A stretch of 64,000 nucleotides of DNA, taken from assembly GCA_037043235.1 (NCBI GenBank), contig JAWRVZ010000014.1, forward strand, positions 3,224,001 to 3,288,000. The letters are read 5' to 3'. The position numbers were made by a program, and so were the translations under genes. The stretch comes from Rhodeus uyekii. Taxonomy: Eukaryota; Chordata; Actinopteri; Cypriniformes; Acheilognathidae. The notes beneath the pieces are model-generated. The model had not been told where the DNA came from. It did no database searches and worked only from the letters and a program-made list of their open reading frames with translations. Shown here one piece after another: positions 22,801 to 34,029 of this stretch. Positions within the stretch are counted from its first letter, which is position 1, and each line of letters opens with the position of its first letter.

Positions 22801-24506
22801 CAAACGACACTGGACCTATCTCACACACCGCCGTCAGATCTATTTGCGAACCCCAGGACCTACAGCGGGAATGGAGCATCCGCATCAGTTGCTGGCTGCA
22901 GTGATTACAATTAGCGCTCTCAACAGACAACACAAAGTTAGTTCATTTCCCCAACTGAGTTATAGCGATGTGTAATTGAGACACTCAAAAAAGACACTCA
23001 AAGCTTCCGTCACCAGTTTCTGACGTACCTTTATCACCCTGGTTCGTAACGGCACAGACTTGTGACCATCACTCACACTCGGTTCATTGCTTGTTCGATC
23101 TTTTACATAAGTGCCTTTCGAGACTATCGTCAAGGTACTCCCCTAGTGTTTGACGCCGCACAATGTCCATAGATGTGCTACCTTCTCAGCTAACAGCCTA
23201 TCCAATATATCCCCTTGATTTAGGAGTTTTGTTTTGAAGAGTCTGAAGATATGTATAGGCATCTATTCTAGACAAGTTCATGACATTCTCGCAATGTGTT
23301 TTGTGATTGTTCTCCTTCCTTTTATCGCTATGGCAATACATAATTGAATTGTTTTCTTGGAAATAGCTCATAACAAGTGCCTACACTTTACATAATAGAG
23401 GTTTCTAATTTTGTGGGTGAATTTGTTTTGTTTTGTTTTGCCTAGATCAGTGTAAAAAGGTAAAACATCAACACAATACTTGCGTAACATCTCCTCTAAA
23501 CTTGAAGCCCATGCATAGCTATTAGTCTTCCTGGTTGAGAGGCAGAATGTTAGACCAGAGGTTCTGGCATTGCTGATGGTTCAGTGCAATAAAGGCGCTG
23601 CAACGCTGAAAGTTGTACACCAGCAAAGAGCTGCAAAATAGATGCACTCGCATTAGTGCACTGCCTGGCGCCCACTCAGAACCCAACCGAGATTAATCAC
23701 CTGTCACGACGGGTTGTTTTCCACCTCTCCCTCTCTTTCTCACTCGCTCACTGTTTCCCTCGTTCTCATTCTCTCTGTTTTCCTTTGCGGGGAGAACGAT
23801 ACACAATCTTGCCGTTAATTCTGCTCGCCTGCCCACAGGCGATGTAGGATTGTGCCAGCTCTGCAGCAAATCACACTGTGTGTGTGTGTGTGTGTGTTTG
23901 TTTCCGTGTGATTTTGTTTGTGTCTATGTGTTTGTGCACCACCTCTGTGCAGTTAATGAAGCCATATGCAACAAACCAATAATCAAAGTACAGTGAGGTG
24001 GCTTTGGCTGAATACCAATTATTCTGGGTCTTAAGCCGTCGCCTACTGAACTCCACTCCAATCTGAGAAGCCAACAAGGGCGTTCCTAATGCAGATATAC
24101 CACTCCCACTGAGAAGAAGCTGTTTTCAGTGAGTATGTTGACAGAGGTGGATGCAAACAGACTCGGTCACACATACTGAATGACATAACCCCTTTTTTAT
24201 GTCATTAGCTCTCATTCCATCGGCTGTTTTGAATAGGCTGAGGATGCTATATATAATATAGTTTTATATTTAGTAGAGACATTTCGTTTTTTACAGCTTC
24301 CAATTATATTACTTTGCAGTAAGCACATTCATCTAGGAATACACAGCATATTTTAATTGTGATTAAAGAAAGGGACACATCTGCATCTATATTAGCTGTC
24401 CTTTTCAAGACTATTAAATATCTGATGTGAAAAATCTATAGTCTGGTAAGCCTCCTTGCAATTTGTGTGTTGCTATCAAAGGCTTCCTTATCCTAGGGCT
24501 TCATGT
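22801..24506. other. Non-coding intronic sequence upstream of the neuroligin exon
   Basis: Positions 22800-23190 are GC-richer and may include further decayed DIRS end sequence (ctttcgagactatcgtcaagg near 23117), but this is uncertain. A GT microsatellite lies at 23877-23899. No second neuroligin exon is seen. Confidence 0.4.
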
Positions 24507-24543
24507 CTCCTGTTTTATAATCAGCCTCCTACACGTGTACTAA
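24507..24543. repeat. 37-bp motif, upstream copy, flanking the neuroligin exon
   Basis: This matches 25158-25194 at 33 of 37 positions, including an exact 18-base core cagcctcctacacgtgta. The core contains the palindrome CACGTG, a canonical E-box. The two copies are in direct orientation, about 400 bases before and 60 bases after the exon. A role in splicing or transcription is possible but not shown by the sequence. Confidence 0.8.
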
Positions 24544-24944
24544 TCAGGGGCTTTAATCAGAACAAGAGAACCCCACAAATAACCAACTCATCTGCAACAA
24601 TTACGGACTTCCCTGTGCATGAACCACATCTTGAGGTGAATCTTGCTGAGGTGGGATTAGTTTCAATGAAAATTAAGCTTGATAATGGAACAAAGAAACA
24701 ATTTAATTTGAGATATTTGATTCTGATATTCTCATTGGGGATTGTGCTATTGGATTATATTGTCAAAGTGTAAAGCCTAATGTGCTCTACTGATGTTCAT
24801 TTACTGAGACAAACTTTCTGTACTTTTGTCTGGCCACTATTAGTTGGAAAGGAAAATACAGTCACCCCACAGATATAAAATGTTTATAATGTTTTGTATA
24901 AAAAGAGTCTTCAGATGATTTTTTTTTGTACTTTCTTCTTGCAG

Positions 24945-25097
24945 ACATCCATGATGAAAATGGGCTGAGACCTGTTATGGTATACATCCATGGTGGGTCC
25001 TACATGGAAGGAACAGGGAATATGATTGATGGCAGTATTCTGGCCAGCTATGGAAATGTTATCGTGGTGACCCTGAATTATAGGTTGGGGGTGCTGG
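24945..25097 (+). CDS. nlgn4: Neuroligin internal exon (nlgn4-like), partial gene
   Basis: Neuroligins are postsynaptic, single-pass membrane adhesion proteins whose cholinesterase-like ectodomain binds presynaptic neurexins. This 153-bp exon encodes 51 residues of the alpha/beta-hydrolase core: [18 protein letters not shown], then [20 protein letters not shown] and [14 protein letters not shown]. The [11 protein letters not shown] loop corresponds to the oxyanion-hole region of the esterase fold, which is kept in neuroligins although they lack esterase activity. The acceptor is a pyrimidine run ending gcag at 24944, and the donor is gtaagt at 25098. Both introns fall after the first base of a codon, so the exon is phase-symmetric and could be skipped in frame. 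DIHD and NMIDGSIL favour neuroligin 4 over 1 (NLYDGSVL), 2 (NMFDGSVL) and 3 (NMIDGSVL). I cannot tell which fish duplicate it is. The flanking exons lie outside the window. Confidence 0.93.
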
Positions 25098-25157
25098 GTA
25101 AGTCATTTGTTTTTCATTAAATGGTGGATGATTTTGTTTACAGAATATCTTGCTGAC

Positions 25158-25194
25158 CTCCTGTGTTATATGCAGCCTCCTACACGTGTAATAA
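25158..25194. repeat. 37-bp motif, downstream copy, flanking the neuroligin exon
   Basis: This is the direct near-copy of 24507-24543, starting 61 bases after the donor site. It lies where intronic splicing enhancers or silencers often act, but that is position only. Confidence 0.8.
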
Positions 25195-26821
25195 AGATAT
25201 ACAAATGTGTTGAAGAGGGTCATGATGTTGGAATTGTTTAGGGACATAGGCTTAAAAGTAAAATAATTTAAAATGAGGATTTCTAGAAAAGCTGGAATGT
25301 TGTGTGATAGTTTGTGTTTAATTCAGTCCTTCAATTACGCATTAAAAAATACAAACATAACATCTATAATTTACTTAGAATTCTACTTCATTCAAGTTCA
25401 GTGCTTTAGTGTTATTTAGTATTATTTATATACTGTTATCACAGCATTAATATTCATATAAATTAATATTTTGGATACTTTTTTCATCTAATGTACATTT
25501 AATTAATTCCAGCTTTATTTTAATTAACAAAATATTTTTAACAATTCACCTCATATACGATAATGATTATCTCCCAAAAAGTAGGGGAGGAGAAATGTTA
25601 AAAGTGAGAGGTTAATATTGCTACACTGCTGATCATCAAATTTCAGAAATTGTGCTGCATAATATGTTTTAAAATCCACATTGGATTTCATACTGATCTT
25701 TCATCTTTCATTGCAGGTCAGCTATGCCTCATTAGGATGTAGTATGATTACATTTAGTTTAAGAATCTCAAGTCTTTAAAACTCTTATTGACTGTAGTGG
25801 GTAAATATTAAAAAGGGATCATTCACAGACTTCCATTTCAAATGTTCCATTTCAACTGTTATCAGCTATAGCTCTCTGTGTGGCTGATTATATTTAGATA
25901 TTTTAGAGCTAAGGGAAAAAGGTATAGTCCTACTGAAAAAGTATGCACTGCAGGAAAAAAAGTAGTTGGGGGAAGCAAGAACAGTACAGGAGTGAGAGAG
26001 TGCAGACGAGGCCTTTGTTAAATACGTCTCTGCTTCTCAGCCTGACATCGCTCAGCATGAAGGTGATGGAGATAGTCTAAAGTGTCTGGATGTCTTCGTC
26101 TTTATGGAGATCAGTTTGAAGCATGGTGGCAGTGAAAAGCAGAGCCCTAAATGGGGCAAAGTGAGATTGGAACACGTTCCCATACATATAAAATTGCAGG
26201 ATTGTGTCCGCTTTGTGACCCCCTTTCAGAGAGCGAGAGCTCTTTCTCTATCACAAAAGTCATACTTTAACACCTCTGAGGTATCTTGGTGGCAGCATGT
26301 GTATGTGTGTGTGTAGCACTGCACAGACTGCTGTCTGGTTGGCCTATGTCCAGTCTGCCACCAGTGAGACACATTTCTTCTCAGCTGTTTTTAGACCTAG
26401 TGTTGTAATGGCTTTATCCAGCTCTTAGACACTTGCTCACTGATTAGCCAAGGGTGAGAGGAGCATTCCGGTGTGAAAATATTGTTTGCAGAAAGCCGTA
26501 CACTTCTCTCTGTAATTAACTATTTGGAGAGTAAAAAATGCTGCCGAACATATGTAGACATATTTGAGAAAGATTCAGCAACAATTTGGTATGCATAACA
26601 AGATTGTTAGTGTGAGAATCATATGGGAATTATTATGACTGCATGGATATTCCTTTATAATCATTTTGTATAGATTAAAATGGTCATGCATGTGTATGGA
26701 TGTGCATTTGAATCCCCAACTGTGTGTGTGCTTTCATAGTAATTACACATGGGCACGTGTCCTGCCAATGATCTAGTGGAGGTTGTTAAAATGAACTGAG
26801 ATGTGTCATTGGCTCTCTCTC

Positions 26822-26877
<56 letters not shown>

Positions 26878-28827
26878 GGCAACGTGAGCAGACTGCTGAC
26901 TGTTTCATAATACAGCAGAATATGTTTGTTTCTGCTCGTCATCACAGTGCACCTTAGTTCTAATTTGGCAAAAATAAGTATTTATGTATGCAGCACTAAA
27001 TGACGAATTACACAGCAGCATAAGACAGTTGTCAGTTGTTTTCGAGTGCTAAATAAAGACAGCAGACCACACAGTATGGAAGAGCACATGGCTGTAATAA
27101 GGGAACCACACTACGGTTTGGGTCAGCCTAATATTTGTGGAAAACAAAAACTGCTAAACTTTCTTTTCTGACCGTGAGAATAAATTTACTAAATGAAGAC
27201 AGAATGTGTTTACTGGACTGAATGTTGTACATTGATGGATTGAGAATGTATTTTTTAGTGGGCACTGCATTGAGTATCTCATTTGAATCTCACAAACAAA
27301 TGTTAATGTCTCTTAAATTATATACTACATTATAATATAAAAGCTAAATATATGTCAAGATAAACAATTCACCTTTGTGTTACCAAGCTAACAGCTTCGA
27401 TAGTGCCAATTGTTAAATAGATGGCCAGAACAAGAGTCCTGAAATATTAAGAGGAGAGATAGTTCACTAAAAAAATCTTGTCTTTCCAAACCTGCATGAC
27501 TTGCTAAGATAGTTTTCTTTTCATGCAATGGAAGTCAATGGTCACCTAAACTATTACTAATATTCTTCAAAATCTCTTAAAAAAAAGAAAGTCAACAGGG
27601 TGAGGGTAAATGATTAATCATTATTCATATTTAGTTCACCTAAATGAAAATTCTGTCATGAGAGACAAAAAAATAAGTCAGTTTGAAAGACTCATTCAGA
27701 ACCATTTTTTCATTATATCAAAATCAAAAATAAAATGCAACCAAATAGTGCCTATTTATGATATTCATTTACAAAGATGTAATGGTTTTGATTTGTTAAC
27801 AAAAAAAAACAATAATAATGTGATCGCTTAAATAAAAAAAAAGATTAAGTACATAAAGCCACTGTACCAAGACATGCAAAGTAAGTGTAGGTTATACTCT
27901 ATCTACAGTACCATTCAAAAGGCTGGTGTTTATCAAAGAAGACTCATGCTCAACTAGGCTGCATTTATTTGATAAATACAATAAAACAGCAATATTGTGA
28001 AATATTATGACAATTTAAAAATAGTGCATATTTCTTTTTTTCATATCATTGTTTTTATGTATTTTTCTATATGCCATGGCCAATTGTAGAACAAGACAAA
28101 AGGGATTTCACATAAGTTTAGCGATTACATACTTAATTAGGTACATCTTGGTGGTTGGGCTGGTGTTTTAGGGCATGAAATTGTGCCTATACTGTCTCTG
28201 TGTGTGTACTTGTTTCTATGATTTATGAGTACAAAAAATTTGTATAATAACATGGGCATTACACTGGCGGTTAAAAGGACATTTCCTGAGTTATAAAAAC
28301 ATACTAAACATTGTTTTCTTAAAAAATATAAAAATGCGGAATGTTTTGTGTGATGGGTAAGTTTTGGGGTGTGTGTGTGTGTGTGTGTGTGTGTGCATGT
28401 ATTATTATTATTTTTTATTACTATTAAGTAGTATTGTGTTGAATGTATTCAATATGAAGCCTGCCTCAAAAACCATGGCACTGTGAATGTAGACAATCAG
28501 ATGTAAGCTATATAACTGATTTATTGCTGTGTCAATGAAAATCTCTAGTAGACATGCAATTCTGAGATTCTTCAGATTTTTCGGTTTAAAACCATAAAAT
28601 TGAATTGCAGTGAGAATTACATTTTGGCTTTTATCAAACAAGGCATTACAAAACCTTCCCAAATCACCCTCTCAGTCGTTTAACAGACGGTAGCTTACAC
28701 TAATAGACCCTTTTGCAGTGGGACAATCTGTGCAGAGCCTTTATCCTATTCACTTCTGTCTCTGTCAGTCTGTCTCCCACCACAGCCTGAAAGACTCCTA
28801 CAGTTTCATAGAGACATGTGAATAAAG
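25195..28827. other. Intron of the neuroligin gene: no exon seen
   Basis: Mostly unique AT-rich sequence. A CT microsatellite covers about 26812-26875 and a GT run about 28369-28395. Positions 27440-27665 (agttcactaaaaaaatc ... ttagttcacctaaatgaa) resemble a short dispersed cyprinid element with inverted ends, but the boundaries are not clean. No second neuroligin exon was found. Confidence 0.5.
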
Positions 28828-29312
28828 TCTCCACAGCAGTGCATGGACAGGTACAGCCTGAGGAAGGAAACACCATTGGACTGAAAGAAGTGAAAGTGAA
28901 AAGAGAGCTTAGGGCAACAGACTTTGAGAAAAGGTGGAGTTTTCGGGGCACATTTCAAGCAATAGCAATAATTGCACAGTAATATTTTTGTGTTTGGGTG
29001 TCTGTGGGCATATCATGCTGTTCTCAGTTGCTGAAAGGCAGAGCTGTTTGTTGTCATATCGTCGTAGCTCTAATGACTTTGTTTTCTTTTGCACAAAAAT
29101 AGTGAGGAGAGGCGATGTAAGGTAACGGTGGGATAGGTCATTGGAGGACTGGTCCAGGGAAATGTGTTGCGATTTGAGAGTGGACAGGAGTGAGGTATCA
29201 GAGACTATTGAGTACATCAAAGATAACATGCCAACCGATGAAGGGCTAAATCCACATGCAGAAGAGGCTTCCAGAGAAGTTAAGAGGAGAGACGACATGA
29301 TAAATGGGGAAT
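28828..29312 (+). other. Codon-like tract, possible relic exon(s), unidentified
   Basis: Two open stretches read like protein. About 28828-28981 includes PEEGNTIGLKEVKVKRELRA and then TDFEKRWSFRGTFQAIAIIAQ. About 29125-29312 includes LEDWSREMCCDLRVDRSE, then VSETIEYIKDNMPTDEGLNP, and ends at a tag stop. The second loosely recalls a G-protein gamma-type helix, but the prenylation CAAX end is absent and the splice sites are poor. It could be chance, a decayed retrocopy or a conserved non-coding element. Confidence 0.2.
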
Positions 29313-29631
29313 AGAACAGAGAAACTTTTTTTATGTGCCAAGAAGATGTGTGAAAAATAAATGGTAGAGAATATTAGAGCTGTGGCCTACAGGCCAACTG
29401 TTATATTTAGAATAATTAATATAAAAATAATTGATAATTGTAGTTCTGTTAAAAAAAAATGTATGACTGTTATAATGAAGTCTTTTTTCATTCTATTAAT
29501 TGTGCACATTTTTCATGGTAAATTGGTTCTATTTATAAATTCATCATTCATGATATTTCATGATTTGAAAGAAAAACATTCCCCCCAAGCAACATACTAA
29601 TCATTCGCAAAACTTTTGTGTTCTTTGTGAG

Positions 29632-30121
29632 TGTAATGAGGAGTCAACCGAGTGAGGATCCATCTGCAGCTTTATTACAGAGATAGGCAGAGTACAGGTG
29701 GGTGACAAAACAAGAACGTAAACAGGGACAGGCTAGGGTCGGGACCGGCAGCAAACAGACACAATCCAAGAGTCAGGCAAAAGATCAGGGCAGGCGGCAG
29801 AAGATCAACAAACCAGAGAGACAGGCAATGTTCAGGGCAGGTAGCAAAGGGTCAAATAGTCGGAACAGTGCAAGGTCAACAACAGAATAGCAATCCAGGG
29901 AAATAAACGCTCAGAATGATAGACAGTAGCAAATCGAGACTTCGCAAAGTGATTTGTGAGTGGTGTGCTAATATAGTGTGTGTGATGGGCTGCAGGTGTG
30001 CAGCAATCAGTTCCAGGTCTGAGTGTCTGTGGGGATTGTAGTTCAAGTAACCAGTCAATATTCAGGTGAGAGCTCCCTCTGGTGATCCGGAGGAAGCGGA
30101 GAGGGGGCCTCACCCATAACA
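29632..30121 (-). mobile_element. Solo LTR with perfect 5-bp target duplication
   Basis: On the + strand it begins tgtaatgaggagtc and ends cacccataaca, so the ends are TG...CA in either orientation. It is flanked by GTGAG at 29627-29631 and GTGAG at 30122-30126. The plus-strand word gctttatt near the left end is an AATAAA signal on the - strand, which sets the orientation. The 490-bp length fits an LTR. No internal coding sequence remains, so the element was lost by LTR-LTR recombination. Confidence 0.85.
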
Positions 30122-30126
30122 GTGAG

Positions 30127-31064
30127 CAAACGCAAAGTTTTTCGGGGGAATTTTGCAAGTTAATGCAAAAGTACTGACAAATGCTTTTTAGTCCTGTCTA
30201 TTTTTTCTCTGCACCATTTCCCCTTTGGGGCTTTCTATTCTTTTACTTTATGGATCAATATTTATTTTTAAGGAAAGGACCGAATGGATGAGGAAGGAGG
30301 TTTAGGTTGAGAAATTGAGATAACTGCCAGAGGAGAGTTTTCAAAGTGTGACACAAGATGCACATACAGTGCTGGTTAACATCTTCCCATTACAATCAGC
30401 TCAGAACACAGACAATAAGCAAACAAGCTCCTTCCAATGGCACTGATGCCCAAGGCGGGTGAGAAAGCTGATATGTCTGTATCAAAAGAATAAAAACAAA
30501 ACCTAATTAAAGACAGATCAAGCCCCAGCTGACATTTCCCTTTTACACATGCACACCTCTAATGGCTTTTTAGAAGCACAAACCTCTTAGATTTATATAA
30601 ATGAACTGAATCCTCTGAGGATGATGCAGACCCTCTTGTAGTGATTATTCAGACATTTTGAATTATCGTGTCCCTGTGAGAGGGTCTGGCAGCTCTGATA
30701 AGCAAGGCTACCTTGAGAGCCTGTTGTTGAAATTCTTCCATTTTGTAATTTTACCTTATAGCACATTAATCTTTCCTACATTGAATAAGCTTGCTGCATT
30801 TTTTTTAATAAAATGATTGTTGAAAAAAAAAAAAGTTGAAATGGAATTAAAGTCATTTTTTCTTTAATCATTTTTCATAAACTTTTAAGTTTTACAATAG
30901 CTTAAGAACCTTGGAAGAATACAGACTGAAATGTTCAGCCCCTGTTCTGCCCTTATAAAGTTTGGATGTCTATGCTAGTTTTTCTAGTAAAAGGTCATTG
31001 TTGTCATAATACATTGTAAATCCAATATTATAATACGGTCTGAATTATTATTTTAATCACATTG
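30127..31064. other. Intronic, apparently single-copy
   Basis: No gene or element end is visible. Positions 30440-30770 look less AT-skewed and less repetitive than the surroundings and would be a reasonable place to test for a conserved non-coding element, but I cannot measure conservation. Confidence 0.35.
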
Positions 31065-31304
31065 AACAAGAGAGTTTCTTTTCAAGGGAACTCACGCTAC
31101 ATTGATTGAAGTGATTGCACTCTGTGTGATTGCGTCATGAAGTGAAGTGACGTGAATGATGTGAAGTGACATCAAAGAAAACTATTGAGGCATTCCAATA
31201 TAAAATACATAATAGCATGCAAAACAATTTCTTCCTGCCCATGTGAGCACAGTCTCCTAGTCAGGGTCCACACTGAGATTTCAAGATCTTGGACATCATT
31301 AAAG

Positions 31305-31500
31305 CAGTGTTTCCCAACCCTGTTCCTGGAGGCACACCAACAGTACACATTTTTCATGTGTCCCTTATCTGTCCCACATATTTCTGGTCTTGGGAGTCTC
31401 TACTAACAAGCTGATGAGTTGAATCAGGTGTGTTTAATTAGGAAGAGTTGGAAAACCTGTAGTGTTGGTGTGCCTCCAGGAACAGGATTGGGAAACACTG
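31305..31500. mobile_element. hAT-type MITE with perfect 8-bp target duplication
   Basis: This 196-bp element begins CAGTGTTTCCCAACCCTGTT and ends with its inverted counterpart, attgggaaacactg. The inverted repeat extends inward for about 40 bases (ggaggcacaccaac / gttggtgtgcctcc). It is flanked by CATTAAAG at 31297-31304 and CATTAAAG at 31501-31508. The 8-bp duplication and CAG-type ends indicate a hAT non-autonomous element. The insertion lies inside DIRS copy G, so it is younger than that copy. Confidence 0.92.
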
Positions 31501-32198
31501 CATTAAAGGTGCATTACCCACCCAACTTGTCAGAAAAACTTCGGCTTTGCTGGGTAAAGCATACACCATATCTGGTCAGGATGCAGCATGCCTCCATACT
31601 ACGGATCTCACTCGCAGGCCTCGAGGGGTAGGGCGGATCTGAGGACCGTCCTTCTCACCAAGAAGGTTGTGGGGAAAAAGAGGTCCTGATGCCAGAGAAG
31701 CCAGGCCTCTGAGACCAGTCCCCTCCACAGGGAAGTTGTTAACAGCTTTTTAGATGTCCATTTCCTCTCTGTGTCATTTTGCCAATCCTTCAATATCTTG
31801 TGCTTCTGGGCTCAGCGGTCTACAGTGAGCCTGTCTGGGAGGGTTCAAGAGTGACCAATTTATTTGTTCCCTGCCAGTGCACTGCTCGAATAAAAACACC
31901 ACAGGCCAGTCTCAGTCAAAAGGGTTAGGTAAAAACAAGGATGGGGGGTTGCATCTGTTTTTACACCAGCGTTATCTTAATCACTCAGTCATGCAGCTCA
32001 TGTTCAAAATGTTAACTTTGAGACAGATCATATCACATCACATCCTTCTACAACATAAAAAGTAACTGAGGTTTGCATTAGGGGGCAAGGTGTACCAATA
32101 TCGGGTTCTTCCTTTTGTTGTAGCTTTACAACTTTGTCCTGCTTTGGACCAGGTGGTTTTCCATGTGGTGCAATCTTTTTCGCATTATCAACGTCACA

Positions 32199-32840
32199 AG
32201 TCAAGTCAGGTCAAGTCATCTTTACTAATATAGCGCTTTTTACAATACAGATTGTTTCAAAGCAGCTTTACAGTGATCACATGAAAACATTATAAACAAA
32301 GTTTGTTTGGCTGAACAGCAGCCTTAAAAAAGCAGGCGAATTAATACAATTGATGAATATTAAGTGTTAAGTTTTGATTATTGATCGATTTGATTGATTG
32401 ATAGTTTGATTATTATATTGATAATTCAAGTCTAATATTAAGTGTAATTTGGTCCGATTGGAGATGGGTTCATAATCTACACAGGGGAGGGTTTAGTAGA
32501 GTCACGGTCTCAGCAGACACTACAGGGCAGTGCTGTTCTCGTGTCCAGGTGCAGGTCCTTCATCTGATCTGGATACGGCCCGGATCCGGCTGACCATGGT
32601 AACCTCGGAATAAACAGAGAACAATATCAGCGTAGATGCCTTTCTTCTTCTGATGTATCTAGTACATCAGATGTAATGGGAATGTTCCCGGTTCCTAAAT
32701 TATGCAGCCTAACAATCATTTTACATGATTTGGATTAAACATGCATGTATAATGTGTTATGTGTATGCCAGGTTGAAGAGATGTGTTTTTAGTCTAGATT
32801 TAAACTGACAGAGTGTGTCTGCAACAATAGATACTTCTTT
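32199..32840 (-). mobile_element. LINE 3' end (L2-like family), inside DIRS copy G
   Basis: The left part, caagtcatctttactaata then tagcgctttttacaatac and ttcaaagcagctttacagtg, recurs in a shorter copy at 35050-35224. The right part, gatgtgtttttagtctagat then ttaaactgacagagtgtg, parallels the region of the L2 copy at 20.88-20.95 kb that encodes the end of the reverse transcriptase. I read it as the 3' end of a 5'-truncated LINE on the - strand. The exact clade is uncertain. Confidence 0.6.
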
Positions 32841-33372
32841 CACAAGGTGGGGAGCAATCCTAGATGGACAATCAGCTTAAGACCTGAGGAGGGGATACCA
32901 TATCTCCTGGCATATCAACTGTCTGGAGCTAATGGCTGTCTTCCTGGATTTCCTTCCTGGATTTTGTTGGAGTTATTGGAGTATATGGAGTTATTTCAGA
33001 GCCTCAGGGGTCATCATGTGCTTGTCCAGTCAGACAACACATTAGTGGTCGTCTGTATAAATCATCAGGGAGGTTGCAATTGCGTTCAATCTGCACACTG
33101 GTGCAAAAAAAAATTCTCCTGTGATCTCAGGGGAAGTTGCTCTCACTCAGGGCTCTCACTCAGACATCTTGTCGAGGCAGGGGATTAGGCCCAGGCAATA
33201 GAGGTATTGGAGCAGATATGCAGAGTGTTCGGCCAGGCCCAATTGGATTTGTTTATGTTTCGAGAGACTTCTCACTGTCCACTCTAGTATTCCCTCCTAC
33301 ATCCAGCTACTCTCAGACTGGATTCTATGGTTCAGATGTGGCTGAGGCTACATCAAAAATGTTACTATTGTA

Positions 33373-34029
33373 ATGGCAAAGTTGAATATTCTGTCTTCAT
33401 TTACTCCAGTCTCAAGTGTCACACAAACTTTCAAAAATCATTCTACTATGCTGATTTGATCTTCAAACAAATGCAACACTTCCTATTATTATTAATGTTG
33501 AGAACAATTGTGTCTTAATATTTACTTTTATATTTAAAAAAATTAACTGTGTAAAAGTCTTTACTGCCATATTAACTGAATTCCCACTTTCTGTCATTGA
33601 TGAATAAAACATTAAATAATTAAATGTTTAAAAAAACCTTTGAACTGTTGTGTAATTAATCTACTTTTAATTATAGCTACATATTATAACTACAATAAAT
33701 GTAGTAATCTAAAAGAGGTAAACATTTTTAAAAAATCATAAAGCTTAAAGATTTTTAGGCCTTGCAAATGGATTGAATCGACAAATGGATGTTGACATAG
33801 ATGAATAGAATGCCGTTTTCTGTGTTGGATTCAAACGTTCAAACTGCAGTTCATGTAAACGTACTGTAGTGCCCTGTTCATTCGATTAAAATTACAAATG
33901 GATTGTAAATGCGCCAGTACTTATATTCTGAGTTTTGTACATCCCAAGAATAACTAGATCAGAAACTAGATCAAACAAATTGTTGTTTGCAGACCTGCAA
34001 ACATCAGTAAACATTCCTCCTTCTGTCGT
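33373..34029. other. Intronic / possible 3' UTR of the antisense exon
   Basis: No repeat recognised. If the exon at 34030-34527 is real, this stretch is its 3' untranslated region on the - strand; the plus-strand word tttaat near 33667 would be an ATTAAA variant polyadenylation signal. That link is only positional. Confidence 0.25.

Larger units (their letters stand above)
31065..33372 (+). mobile_element. DIRS-type retrotransposon copy G with two nested insertions
   Basis: The left end carries tttcttttcaagggaactca, the DIRS-terminal word also seen at 19.87 and 63.8 kb. A gag/pol linker is traceable at 31510-31780. Reverse-transcriptase sequence follows at 31930-32065: KDGG, then YLNHSVMQLMFKMLTLRQII, the region before the catalytic palm motif. 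RNase H appears at 32847-33080 (SLRGHHVLVQSDNTLVVVCI then NHQGG). A hAT MITE interrupts the 5' part and a LINE 3' end lies between the RT and RNase H. All frames are broken and the YR is missing after 33372. Confidence 0.7.

Noticed and set aside
28909..29298. 129-codon minus-strand frame
   Set aside because: Serine/leucine-rich shadow of the opposite strand; the plus-strand reading looks more protein-like, though itself weak.
29702..29890. 62-codon basic, glutamine-rich frame
   Set aside because: It lies entirely inside a solo LTR and is antisense to the LTR.
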